Below, one piece after another: positions 33,561 through 43,624 of a stretch of DNA of 64,000 nucleotides (position 1 is the first letter of the stretch; the number at the start of each line of letters is the position of its first letter). Where the stretch lies: contig JAOTON010002196.1 of NCBI GenBank assembly GCA_034440635.1, forward strand, positions 62,001 to 126,000. The letters run 5' to 3'. The position numbers were made by a program, and so were the translations under genes. A model generated the notes under the pieces. That model was not told the origin of the DNA. It ran no database searches and worked only from the letters and a program-made list of their open reading frames with translations. The stretch is from Lepas anatifera. Taxonomy: Eukaryota > Arthropoda > Thecostraca > Lepadidae.

Positions 33561-33955
33561 GCCAGAATCAAAAGTTCGTTGCAAATTAGCGCCTTTCTTC
33601 GATGCGGCGTGTGCAGTGGCGTCGCGCGCGCGGATGAATACTGTTTTGAGCGTTTCGCGCCATCGTGAGCCAGTGAGTTGCAAAGCCTGGTGAGTTGAGC
33701 ATCTTTGTTGAGGGTGGCTGGCGTACCTAAATCTGTCCTAACATTTTTGCAATTGAGGTGCTTTGTGTTATTTACGAGACAGGTTCTAAACGTTGTAAAA
33801 ACGTTGCATCAATAGATAGATTGCCTTTCCTACAAAAATGCGTGGACCAAATGCTATATCTTAGCTGATCAATACTCTCATTGCTCTGCAGATAAGTTAC
33901 TTCGACAAGCTGGAGCGTGAGAGCCCGAGGACAGTAAGTAACCTCTACCTACCCA
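33561..33955. other. No gene recognised
   Basis: Mixed sequence with a GC-rich patch at 33600-33670. No coding similarity or repeat boundary recognised. Confidence 0.3.
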
Positions 33956-34479
33956 CACTAGCGGATCCAGGGGAAGGGGGCTAATCGGGCATTTGCCCCC
34001 CAAACCCTCCATTGCCACCCCTTGAACCCTCAATTTTCTTAAAAAACATATGTTTTTCACAATTTTGGGCTCCGTCCCCCCCTTAAACCTTCGGGCTGGA
34101 TCCAACCCTGGCTACCCACCTATGGCGGATCCAGGAGCAGCTTTTTGGGGGCCAAACCAATGTTTTGGTGGGGCTAAATTGAGGGAAAATCGCGAAAACA
34201 ATGTTCTTAAAAACGACCAAAATTTGGTTCCTTTGTGCGTCAAAAGATACTATTGTAGGTTTTGATGGGGGCCACGGCCCCTTTGGCCCCCTGGATCCGC
34301 CAGTGCCAATCTACCTATGTAGGTAGGACCACTGGCGGATCCAGGGGGGCAAAAAGGCATTTGCCCCCCCAAACCCTCCGTTACGCCCCCTTTGCCTACC
34401 GATTTTCTTCAAAAACCATATGTTTTTCACGATTTTGGGCCCCGTTGCCCCCCAAACCATCGGCCTGCATCCGCCCCTG
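33956..34479. mobile_element. Cluster of three hAT-type MITE remnants
   Basis: Three head-to-tail units have GCGGATCCAGG-type left ends and TGGATCC or CATCCGCC right ends: 33956-34110, about 34119-34304 and about 34330-34479. Each contains CATTTGCCCCCC or TTTTGGGGGCC near the ends and TATGTTTTTCAC inside. They are shorter relatives of the 21074 and 50106 elements. No clear 8-bp duplications were found. Confidence 0.65.
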
Positions 34480-34640
34480 GGAGGAAATTGGACATTTTCA
34501 TACCCAACCGGTGCGGGAGGCAACAAGGAGCCCCAATCCGAAGAGTTTTTGGTCCTAGCGTGGATATATTTTTGTCAGCATCAGGTTGAAGTTCCTGGCT
34601 GGCCGGCTGCCCCCCCCCCACTTTTTTGGCGGTGACGACG
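34480..34640. repeat. Interspersed repeat shared with 29116-29345
   Basis: See the 29116 copy; shares TTTTTGTCAGCATCAGGTTG and the C-rich end followed by CACTTTTTTGG. Confidence 0.6.
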
Positions 34641-35134
34641 CTCTTGTACTTTCCAGTCAACGCCATAGGGTTAATGGTCAAGAATTAGAATATTGATTTA
34701 AAGATAAAGCGGCTTTAACCGATGAATCAATTCTAAGAATAGAGGTAGCTAGGCCTAACTATAGAACAATTGTGGACAATTTTGCATTCACAAGTAGATG
34801 GATCCTGCTTAGGATCCATGTTCGAAGGGGGATTTGTAACCCCCCACCAGGACGAAGGTGGCTCGGAGGCCCACCGGCCACCGTGGTTATAACTCACCTC
34901 CCTTTGTAGCCCGCAAGGCCTACTGGGACTATCAGAAGAAGCATATGTCACTATAAGACTCTTTGAGACCAGTTGGACCCAAAATTGATCGTATACCCCG
35001 TTATCAATGGGAGGGCCCTTTTTAGTCAGCTGGACACTTCGTAAATAGATTCGAAGCGTCCTGGTGGCCCCTCTGCATCCAGCATGGTTCTCTGTAACTA
35101 GTTACAGAAGGCCCGCAGATGCCAGCAGAACACT
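34641..35134. other. No gene recognised
   Basis: Contains GGATCCTGCTTAGGATCC at 34800-34817, a short palindromic phrase, and phrases such as GAGACCAGTTGGACC resembling the start of the next ORF. Nothing coding is supported. Confidence 0.3.
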
Positions 35135-35680
35135 TTGAGACCATTAGGCTCTCTAGAACCAGCAGAGCTCTCTCTGACCAGCTTGGCCAGTAATGGTCGG
35201 CTGAGCTCCCTTTGTCCGCCACTAAATACCATTTTAAGTGTTTTTTTTCGTTCGAAGGGAACCGCCTTGAAGGTGAAAGAAGCTCCTAGAAAAATTATTT
35301 ATTACCAACCTATATTGTGCCATACCTTAGTCTCATCATTTTGCGAAATTTTAAGTTATGTAACGCCACATTCTGCAATTGAAAAATTGAAAGAAAACCA
35401 CTTTACAAGAACTAAACAGCATTTCTGGCGGACAAAGCACGTACGCTGCTGCCTTCTTCACTTCCTCGGTCGGTACTTCCTTGACACAGGCATCGTTAAT
35501 GTGGCACCAACCAGCCTCCGACTGGTTCCAGCAGAATTCAGTGTAGTGACTGATCTAGGGGCTGCCATGGTGTACTACCGCTCCATACAGGTCAAACACA
35601 AGGCTGTAACATATCTGCGGATGCCTGAGGGCCTTTCAACTGAGGTCCAGGTCGCTAAGGCCAGGGGAAAAGTGCCGTGA
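35135..35680 (+). CDS. Hypothetical ORF, 181 codons, unrecognised
   Basis: I do not recognise this protein. The frame is open for 546 bp in an area where chance frames are shorter. Its first third comes from CTCTCTGACCAG-rich repeat-like sequence; the last two thirds have normal-looking composition (HFWRTKHVRCCLLHFLGRYF, then LVPAEFSVVTDLGAAMVYYR). No signal peptide, zinc-binding pattern or catalytic motif is clear. No promoter or splice evidence was found. It may be a fragment of a transposon protein or a chance frame. Confidence 0.25.
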   Translation: MRPLGSLEPAELSLTSLASNGRLSSLCPPLNTILSVFFRSKGTALKVKEAPRKIIYYQPILCHTLVSSFCEILSYVTPHSAIEKLKENHFTRTKQHFWRTKHVRCCLLHFLGRYFLDTGIVNVAPTSLRLVPAEFSVVTDLGAAMVYYRSIQVKHKAVTYLRMPEGLSTEVQVAKARGKVP

Positions 35681-35689
35681 GCGAGGGCT

Positions 35690-36235
35690 TCGAACGATGG
35701 GCTGCCGCTGTACGTAAAACGCTTCAGTTGCATAATCATCATAAGTGGCAGGCCCCAGGCATCGAACTTAAGTTATTAATTGGCTTGCATCCTCGAATCC
35801 TGGATGCATAAAATAGCAAAACAGTGCAAATGTATTCGAACACAGCCCTTCCTCAGAATCTTCATGAAATTTATTGATTGGAGAAGCTCTTCATCATGAT
35901 GTAGGCTGAGACCTGGAATTTCAGATTTCACCAAATTTCAGAATAATTTTGTACTTTTGCTTTATTATGGATCCGGATTTGAGGGGATAGATTAATGACC
36001 AAATTTTCTACGCATAATTATGCTCCTCAGTGGAACACCCCGAAATCTATCTATCTTTGAAAGAAGTTTCTTCCGAAGAGGAAGAAATACATTCGGCCAT
36101 TTTCGCTTTTCGAGCACGATTGGCTCTGAAGTAATTTGGTAGGCACACAAATTACTCGTCATAGCGATATCTCAGGGTCGCTCTGGTTTAAAGCGACCTT
36201 CTTTAGATCAATTGATGCCAAAGCCGCGGTGAACG
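35690..36235. other. No gene recognised
   Basis: Contains CCTCGAATCCTGGATGCATA at 35792, resembling the termini of the MITE at 57171-57385 (CGAATCCTGGATGTGAAATA on its right arm). Otherwise nothing recognised. Confidence 0.3.
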
Positions 36236-36259
36236 TTTTTTTGTGCTTGTTTGCTGACA

Positions 36260-36345
36260 TTTTTTGGGGCCCTTTTGGCGGAATTTCAGGGGCCCTTTTT
36301 GGCCGCCGCCGCCTCCCCCTGAGCGAAATCCTGGATACACCCCTG
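36260..36345. mobile_element. DNA-transposon terminus abutting an RT
   Basis: On the minus strand the end reads CAGGGGTGTATCCAGGATTT followed by CGCTCAGGGGGAGGCGG, a hAT-like terminus. The RT frame begins immediately after its outer end, near 36345. The other end of the element was not found. Confidence 0.45.
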
Positions 36346-37280
36346 TCGTTGATGGAGAGAAGTCTGCTCCAGCTCCTGTGGTATCAGGAGTTCCTCAGGG
36401 AACAGTGCTGGGGCCACTGCTTTTCCTTGTTTACGTTAATGACCTTCCTCAGCGAGCGACGTCAACGTCAAGACTCTTCGCTGACGACTGTCTTCTGTAC
36501 AGGACCATCAATGCTCCATCTGACTCAGCGCAGCTACAGCAGGACCTCGACTCCCTCCGACAATGGGAAAAGGACTGGCAGATGGAATTTGATCCTGATA
36601 AATGTCAAGTCATCAGGATCACCAACAAGAAGACCATCATCATCACTGACTGTACCATCCACGGCCAGCGCTTACAAACAACCAACGAAGCGAAGTACCT
36701 GTGCGTAACGATTGATAGCAAAATAACATGGGCGGCACATATTAAGAACACCACGCAGAAAGCTAATAACACCTTAGCGTTCCTTCGGAGGAATATTTCT
36801 ACCTGTCCACAACATGTAAGGATGTCTGCATACAAAAGTCTCGTTCGGCCCCAGTTGGAATATGCAGGGACAGTCTGGGAAAATTCAATAAAATGCCAAA
36901 CATCTGCAATCGAGAGGGTCCAAAGAAGAGCTGCGCGCTTCATTACATCGGATTATAGCAGAAGGAGCCGCGTCACCTCTATGCTCCAAACACTTCACCT
37001 CGAATCGCTAAAAACACGAAGAGTGCAAGCAAGAACGACAACGTTATTCCGGTCAGTCAAGGGCTTAGTAGACCTGCCAACTCTTCATGTGAGACCAGCC
37101 AACACCAACACAAGAGGCCACAATCAAAGATTTGTTAGACCGATGTGCTACGTAAATTCATACAAAGACTCATTCTACCCTGCAGTGATCACCTCATGGA
37201 ACCAGCTACCTCAGTCTCTTGTGGACTCTGGAAGTTTAGAAGAATTTAAACGCGGCCTTGAATTGTTCAAGATAAATTAA
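36346..37280 (+). pseudogene. Non-LTR reverse transcriptase, C-terminal half (open frame)
   Basis: An uninterrupted frame of about 310 codons starts at GEKSAPAPVVSGVPQGTVLG. Landmarks: GVPQGTVLGPLLFLVYVNDL, SRLFADDCLLYRTI (active site, about 36465), FDPDKCQVIRIT, YLCVTIDSKITW, AFLRRNIS, LVRPQLEYAGTVWE, IERVQRRAARFITSDYSRRS and SFYPAVITSWNQLPQSL near the stop at 37278. These are the palm, thumb and tail of Jockey/CR1-type RTs. The endonuclease and fingers are absent. The frame can be extended upstream into transposon-end sequence by chance. An intact frame suggests recent insertion of a 5'-truncated copy. Confidence 0.85.
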
Positions 37281-37391
37281 GATTCAAACCCTAGCAAAAT
37301 TATGAGTATCGTTTTGAAATTATATCAGTTGTTGCGATATTCATCATCACCCATCAAATGTTGTACATATCATGAGACAGGCACAATAAAG

Positions 37392-37395
<4 letters not shown>

Positions 37396-37450
<55 letters not shown>
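37396..37450. repeat. (GA)n microsatellite
   Basis: About 55 bp of alternating GA shortly after the RT stop codon; it may be the microsatellite tail region of that retroposon. Confidence 0.95.
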
Positions 37451-37455
<5 letters not shown>

Positions 37456-37654
37456 GAATGTGCTCGTGTTATAGACAATTTTGTGCGTCGAGTCCAGCTG
37501 TGCCTTCGTGGCGGAGGGGCGCACCTGCAGAACATCTTGAAACGGTCGTAAATTATAAATCGTTCCATATAATCGAGTGCATTTCCAGTGCAATTCGAGT
37601 GCAATTATATATATTCCGTAGATATTTCATGGGTGTCATTTTTTGGGTCACCCT

Positions 37655-37668
37655 ATATATATATATAT

Positions 37669-37712
<44 letters not shown>
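37655..37712. repeat. (TA)n microsatellite, interrupted
   Basis: Alternating TA broken by CC at about 37669. It is flanked by similar phrases GGGTCACCCTATATA and TATATAGGGTGCCCC, which together form an imperfect inverted repeat. Confidence 0.95.
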
Positions 37713-37714
<2 letters not shown>

Positions 37715-37719
37715 TTATA

Positions 37720-38168
37720 TAGGGTGCCCCAAAAAAATTGTATAGTAAGGCAGAAAACAGACACAAGTTATGAGCTCACACAAGTTATGATCCCGGCAGA
37801 CCTGCCGAGCCCATCATCGCCGTCCACGACCCTGCTCACACGAGTTATGAGCCCGGCAAATATCAGAATAAGGTATTCAGTCAACTTCAGTCTTCTTTGC
37901 GAACACGCAGTACGCTGAAGAAGGTCTGGGGACAAGACGGCCAACTCCAGACCTCGGAGCTGCTCCGCCACTTTGCAGCACCACATAAATATTGGCGTTA
38001 GACCAGTCCGCCTCTGGGCTCTGCGGCAATGCCTCGGGTCAACCTGCCGCTAGCTCTGGGGCTGGAGAACTAACTGCTGGAACAGATGGCGATAATAAAT
38101 GTTTTCACAAATATCCAGCCGTCAGATGACCGAACCGGGGCTCATTTGAGCTACCGATCGAAAAGTAC
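37720..38168. other. No gene recognised
   Basis: Contains loosely repeated CACA(C/A)GAGTTATGAGC and CCCGGCA phrases at 37762-37862. Nothing coding is supported. Confidence 0.35.
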
Positions 38169-39450
38169 ATGAAAACACCAGCTCAGACCAGTACAAGTAG
38201 ACCAGTGCCAGGAGAAAATACAGGCGAAGGTGTACCACAAAAAGACAGCAGGCAGCGCCAAAAGACCAACTCGACAGTGAACAGACTGACGTGGTCGACA
38301 AGACACCTGTGGTTCTGCCGTTACGTGAAACAAAAACCAGTGCAAAGCAAGAAACACAATACCGGTATGAGCACCGAGAATCAGAATACCTTGATTTGGA
38401 CTTTCCCTGACGAGGAACTTGAGTCCATGGTAGTATGTAGGCCATTTCTCCTTGCAGTCCTAGGAATGGCAAAAATAACGCCGAGGCAATCGCCAAGAAT
38501 AAAATTGACTCCGTTGTCATCCAACAACATGTTTGGTGCTACCGCCCCCGCTGCCGCCATTCCAGATACCAGTACACACCCAAGAGGCTCTACTTACCAT
38601 CTGACATATCTGCCACAGATATGCACGCTGACTTCAAAAGAAAGCATGAGGAAGTAAGCTACGAATGATACAGACAAGAAATAATGAAAATGAACCGATT
38701 GCCGATTGCTTACAGTCCTGATTTTACCAAACCTAGGATTGAGGAGTGTGATCTCGGCTGGTTTCGCCTACAACACCGGCTGCCAGCAATGCCGAAAGCA
38801 CTTAGAGCATATGGACAGGGTAACCGAGGCCAGAACCGAATACAGACGAACTTGGGAGCGGGAATGGACTGAAGAGTATGGCTGCAGTGCTGATCTTATG
38901 AAGATTACTCTGATACCCGTGCTGCCCCACAAGGCAACTGTATTCACTCCACGTTTGGTGGTGTTTAATGAAACATTTGCACCACTGGAGAATCACAGTA
39001 AACCAAAAAGAGCCAGGTCAGTGACAGTGCGAGGCACGAGGGCAGGGCACGAGGGGATAGCTGGCAGGGATGGGGTTGATTCAGCAGCTGCATAATGGCG
39101 CAGCCTGAGACAGTACAGAGATAGAAATACCAATTTTCGTAGACACCTCCCAGGCTAAGAATAAGTCATGGATTCTGGCAACAGTGTTGATTACTTTTGT
39201 CAGTCAGTCAAGCAACGCAGTGGCGCAGATTAAACTCAAGGTTCTGGAAGTAGGTCACACATCTTAGAGTGCTGACTGTCCATCAAGTGGTTAAAAAAAA
39301 CGTTCATAGAGTAACAAAGTCTGTGACTTCGATGGTTTCCAGCAACCGGTGGAGGCTTCTGGAGTAATATGTGTGCGAATTTTTGAAGTACGGGACAGAT
39401 GCAATGTGATGTAACCCTACTGCTCTTGCATTACTGGCCAGCTTTATCCA
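38169..39450 (+). pseudogene. DDE-like transposon protein, superfamily unassigned, broken
   Basis: Pieces in order: ADMHADFKRKHEEVSYE (about 38620), EARTEYRRTWEREWTEEYG (about 38825), CSADLMKITLIPVLPHKATV (about 38882), FTPRLVVFNETFAPLENHSK, GHEGIAGRDG, QYRDRNTNF (about 39110), then QNK and WILATVLITFVSQSSNAVAQ (about 39155-39230), KVCDFDGFQQPVEASGVICV (about 39315). I recall a family of arthropod and cnidarian transposon-encoded proteins with VFNETFAPLG and DNC-x-x-QNKNW; the DNC aspartate is lost here. Multiple frameshifts and stops. The N-terminal 38169-38580 part is not recognised. Confidence 0.55.
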
Positions 39451-39984
39451 CGCAAATTCTAGTTCTGACTTATTACTTCGACGGGTCCTGTTTGAGAAGT
39501 TGTTCTTTGCCATTTAAAAGCGATTTGATGGGAGAAACTGAAAGCCGTCAAATCGTCTGCGTGCACTATTGGGACGTGACTTTGATGTTTACTTCACCCG
39601 TTCCTCAGTTCTGTGTAAGCAGCTACACGAGTCAGCAGAGCTGCACATTACATCGATACTGCGCTTGGTTAAGACGCCCCCGGGGAGGCATCTTACATTA
39701 CCCTGTTTGTAAGACGCCCTTTTGCAATGCTTCGGGAAAATTGAAAGCATGTGAAGAAAATCTGACACATCTAGCAAAAGATGGTGTAGCTTGGTAAAAA
39801 ATGGTATAGCTAAAATTTCAGCTGCATATTATTGTTATTTTTCGTATACTTTGCCACAATGACGATGAAGCCATTAGGAGGGACGCATCGCGGTTCTCCC
39901 GTACGTTCTTAACCAGATACTGGTGATCATGTAAATCACCAATTTGAAGCACGCCATGTCTCTCATGACATGCACTTAGACAGC

Positions 39985-40063
39985 TAACTCGCTCAAAACC
40001 GTCAACCCGCTTAAAACAGTTAACCCGCTCAAAACAGTTAACCCACTTAAAACAGTTAACCAT
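39985..40063. repeat. 18-bp tandem repeat, about four copies
   Basis: Units of the type AAAACAGTTAACCCGCTC are repeated with small changes. The period is a multiple of three, so the minus strand reads NCFERV/NCFKRV-like hexapeptides, but no gene is supported. Confidence 0.85.
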
Positions 40064-41220
40064 CCGTTTCAGGAATCCAATGGAATGAAAGCGCAAGTCT
40101 ACACTTCCACTTCTTTACTCAAAATTCCGAGGCAGTTACGCTTTTTCAAATGAATGAAAGTACTTGTGTTTTTTCTTTGCAGTATGTGGCGAAGTTCCTT
40201 CCAAAGCCAAAGCAAAAAAGCATTTTCCCTTTTAACATTTAGTACAAAACAATCATTACATGAGTAACCAGATCATATGAAATACCTTTTCGTGATGAAT
40301 ATAACGATATGGAGCATAACGGATAACGTACAATGATTTTGACGAGCTCGAAAACAAAAAAGATTCTCCTGAAAACTTGGCCAAATGCACTTGCACTTTT
40401 CTTGCTTTGTACGACAGAATTAAGTACCGCACAAATTAAGCATAGGTTCTTGCGCTATTTCAACTTCAAGAGAAATTTCTGCCAGTGGTTTTAATTGGTC
40501 ACATCAAAAGGTTACTTTAATTGGTCATATCAAAAGGTTACAAGTTGTTTCAGAAATCAGATTATTCTCTTTTTTTAATCTAACCCCAAAAAGGCCTAAA
40601 AATTGACCCCGTTTTGTGCTTTGACTAATAGAATATTCTTAATTGCTCCAAGGCCCAAGCTATCCGCACCCTACTGATGAACATATAAGTCTGGATATCC
40701 CATCTGGGCCAAAGTCTTGCAGAGGGGCGAAAATTTCATTATTTACAATTTCATTTTAAGATCAGTTGGCCAACTCAATGCATTATTTACTTGGAAATTG
40801 TGTGGCCTTAGCAATATAATAATCACGAACTGAAACTCAGTCACGGGTTCTTCAATTTTCTGCCTAGTATTTTAAATAGAGTATTTAAACTGTGTAAGTG
40901 CGTTGAATTCTCCACCAGATTTGGTGGTTTTTAACGGAAACAAAGTTGCCAAATATTACTCTTTTGGTATAAATTGGGAGGACTTGAACACCTCTTTCAG
41001 GTCATGAAGCCTTGAATCTTTGCCACGATACACGTCTCGTGCCACGTCTAGAAGCAAGCATCAATAATTTACGAGTCTCGGAATTCTCATTAGGGGTCGT
41101 GCCCGGCAAGACAACTTCAGTTTACACGGTAATTTAAACGGCCAGGCACGAAATCATGCCGTGCCAGACTCATCGCTAGACGCACGCTTGGCTTGGTTGC
41201 GTTTGACACGTCCAAGTCAA
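40064..41220. other. No gene recognised
   Basis: A/T-rich sequence with a tandem duplication of TTAATTGGTCA(C/T)ATCAAAAGGTTAC near 40492-40540. The 41030-41220 part has inverted-looking phrases CGTCTCGTGCCACGTCTAG and GGCACGAAATCATGCCGTGCC. Confidence 0.35.
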
Positions 41221-43037
41221 GCATTGATTGATTGATTGATTATTGGGTTTTAGGGGCGCGCCAACCTGCGAGGTCATATAGCGCCCATAACACTTCTCTG
41301 CAGTCAAAGCTTATAATTTTGTCTGTCTTTAGGGGAAAGTAAAGTCTCGTCTAAAGCGAAATAATATTTACATTAAATAGTGATTCTTTCACATCGTAGC
41401 TATAATTCTCACTGCACGGATGCATGAACACAGATTCAAACAGGATTGCCGCGCCGGCAGGCGCCGGCGCGGGGCGCCGGGGCATCACTTCCGGCGCCCA
41501 CCCCGCACCAACGGACCCAGGGGCGCGGGGGCAGCCTCAGACGCCGGACCTTGGCCCGACGTCTAACGGAGGCCCTCCCCGTCGCTCCGAGACTTGAAAT
41601 GCCCCGGAGCGAAAGGGAGGACCCGCCAAATCGGCGCCAGGCGCCTATCAGCGCGGCTGTCCACCACAACGCACGCTTTTAACCAGGATCAAATATTATC
41701 GTAAAGTCAATGTCTCTAAGATAGGACAGCACCCGTTCAACCATACCGGAGTCACGGCCGATCAATTCTAAAAGTGTGGACTCCTGCCGGTGCACGCCAA
41801 AATGCAAAGACCTGTGTCTAGCATATTTCGGGCACGAGACCAGCACGTGTCGGACCGACAGGGGCGCCGCACATCGCCGACATTGTGGTCGAGGTTCGCC
41901 GCATAGCAGGTATCGGTGAGTGGCCAGCGTGTGGCCAGTCCGCAATCGACACAACGCCACTTCCTCACGGCGGTTAGGCCGCAGCGAGGATGGCCACTCA
42001 CCGATCTCAGGTTTGATAACTTTCAACTTGTTATTTATTATATCATTCCATTGTTCTTGCCATACACTGCGAAGGTGAGTACATATATATGGGTACAAAT
42101 CTCTAGCGGGGACTCGTTGCGCACGCCTGCAGGGCCTACGGGAAGCACGTCGGGCCGCTGCGTCTGCCACTTCATTCAATTGTATTCCAACATGACTTGG
42201 GATCCAGCAGAGTGTTACATACTTTCCCAGTCTGGCGAGGCGGGTTAAGCGCAGGACAATGTTTAAAACAAGTCCATCACTTGGGTTGAAACCACTCACA
42301 GCTTGAATGCTGCTAAGGCTATCGGTGAAAATAACGTATTTCGTGGAATCACTAACTTCGATAAAACATAGAGCTTTATCCAAGGCGGTGAGTTCAGAGG
42401 TGAAAACCGATGCAAAAGATGAAAGTGAGAAATTTCTTGTTACTGTATCCGTCACAAAAGCGCATCCCACTCCAACTTCAGTTTTTGATCCGTCAGTGTA
42501 GAACGACACATGATCTGCATACTGTGCGATGTGTTCGAGCGCCAATTGTTTAAATTCAGTAGGGATAGTATCGGATTTGGTTTTCCCTGCGAGAGTCATG
42601 TCGGTTTTTGGGCAGATAAGTTCCCAAGGAGGGATGTAGGAAAGCTCGCTATGCGTCACAACACGCGGCTGGATACCACTTTCGGCCGAGAAACGTTGGA
42701 CGCGTACGCCCAGTGGGATTCCTCTTTGCACGTTCACAAACAGCCGTAGCATGTTCCGCGAGAAAACTGCGTTATATGTTGGGTGTGACGGAGACTGAGC
42801 CAGCTTATAGGCGTAACGCTGCCCGAGCAGGCGCCGTCGCAATGCGAGAGGTGGTTCATTTGCTTCCACCAACAAGCTGGAGCACGGTGTTGTCACGGTG
42901 GAGCACGGTGTTGAGCACGGTGTTGCAACCTGGTCGAGGCGGCGTCCTTGAAGTGCACCAATGAAGTATATACATTCACGTTCTCCCTTGAGGGTTGCAG
43001 ATGAGTGTTTCAAATGTGATTCGTCCACCAATTTCAA
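41221..43037 (-). mobile_element. I-type retrotransposon, 5'-truncated copy with complete 3' end
   Basis: Minus strand: truncated ORF2 (to the stop at 41679), a GC-rich 3' UTR (41678-41300), the 3' signal GGGCGCTATATGACC...GGTTGGCGCGCCCC (about 41292-41257) and an (AATC)n tail at 41221-41245. The upstream limit is near 42900-43037, where the frame passes from RT thumb sequence into unrelated codons. Confidence 0.85.
41679..43037 (-). CDS. ORF2 fragment: RT thumb, RNase H, C-terminal zinc-like domain (open)
   Basis: The frame is open for 452 codons. The first 50 or so residues are not RT-like; then SSLLVEANEPPLALRRRLLG and the thumb follow. RNase H lies at about residues 175-300: YTDGSKTEVGVGCAFV, SELTALDKAL, FTDSLSSIQAV and PSHVGIQLNEVADAAARRA supply the four catalytic acidic residues D, E, D and D. 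The C-terminal part has CRLRTGHTLATHRYLLCGEP, then CRRCAAPLSVRHVLVSCPKY, a cysteine/histidine pattern common after RNase H in this group. It ends in IIFDPG. Protein from a truncated copy is unlikely to be made, but the domain itself is intact. Confidence 0.85.
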   Translation of the reverse strand: MKLVDESHLKHSSATLKGERECIYFIGALQGRRLDQVATPCSTPCSTVTTPCSSLLVEANEPPLALRRRLLGQRYAYKLAQSPSHPTYNAVFSRNMLRLFVNVQRGIPLGVRVQRFSAESGIQPRVVTHSELSYIPPWELICPKTDMTLAGKTKSDTIPTEFKQLALEHIAQYADHVSFYTDGSKTEVGVGCAFVTDTVTRNFSLSSFASVFTSELTALDKALCFIEVSDSTKYVIFTDSLSSIQAVSGFNPSDGLVLNIVLRLTRLARLGKYVTLCWIPSHVGIQLNEVADAAARRASRRPCRRAQRVPARDLYPYICTHLRSVWQEQWNDIINNKLKVIKPEIGEWPSSLRPNRREEVALCRLRTGHTLATHRYLLCGEPRPQCRRCAAPLSVRHVLVSCPKYARHRSLHFGVHRQESTLLELIGRDSGMVERVLSYLRDIDFTIIFDPG

Positions 43038-43053
43038 CAGTCATTGCCTGAAA

Positions 43054-43058
<5 letters not shown>

Positions 43059-43107
<49 letters not shown>
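43059..43107. repeat. (TA)n microsatellite
   Basis: About 48 bp of alternating TA. Confidence 0.95.
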
Positions 43108-43109
<2 letters not shown>

Positions 43110-43435
43110 ACACATATATTGAATAATATGGCTTTCTTAGCTGCAGTTAGTTTTATTTATATTCGATTTAGAGTGCAGCGTTGTCAGCGACGGGAGTTAT
43201 GACGATGATTGGAGTTTTCCAGCACTGCAGTTGCAGAGGCTATACGTGTCCGAGCGACGGGAGTTAAACCAATTTCCTCGATGAAGATGATATTGGTGTA
43301 GACGTTGACGTAGTTCGTTTTCTATCTTGCCGGCCATTGAAAGCGCTTCAGCCATTATAACACGCGGAGACACATAACATCAAGTGACTAAAATTTGCTT
43401 GGTCATGCTTGGAGACAAACAAAATAAACAGTCAT

Positions 43436-43436
<1 letters not shown>

Positions 43437-43495
<59 letters not shown>
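43437..43495. repeat. C homopolymer followed by (TC)n
   Basis: About 33 consecutive C then about 12 TC units. The exact length is likely unreliable in any assembly. Confidence 0.9.
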
Positions 43496-43496
<1 letters not shown>

Positions 43497-43624
43497 CCTG
43501 AAAGGCTCATGCTCTCGCGCTCTGTCTCGCATTGCTGTCGCGTGTATGATCGTTGTTTTTTTAGTGTTCGGTGTCAACGAATACACGTGTATGGCTCCAA
43601 TCATATGGGTCACATTTCAGTAAG

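Noticed and set aside
37302..37745. 147-codon plus-strand frame and its minus-strand counterparts with SLSLSL runs
   Set aside because: They run through (GA)n and (TA)n microsatellites.
38122..38520. Hydrophobic minus-strand frame resembling a membrane protein
   Set aside because: It overlaps the plus-strand transposon-protein remnant, and its hydrophobicity follows from the complementary strand.
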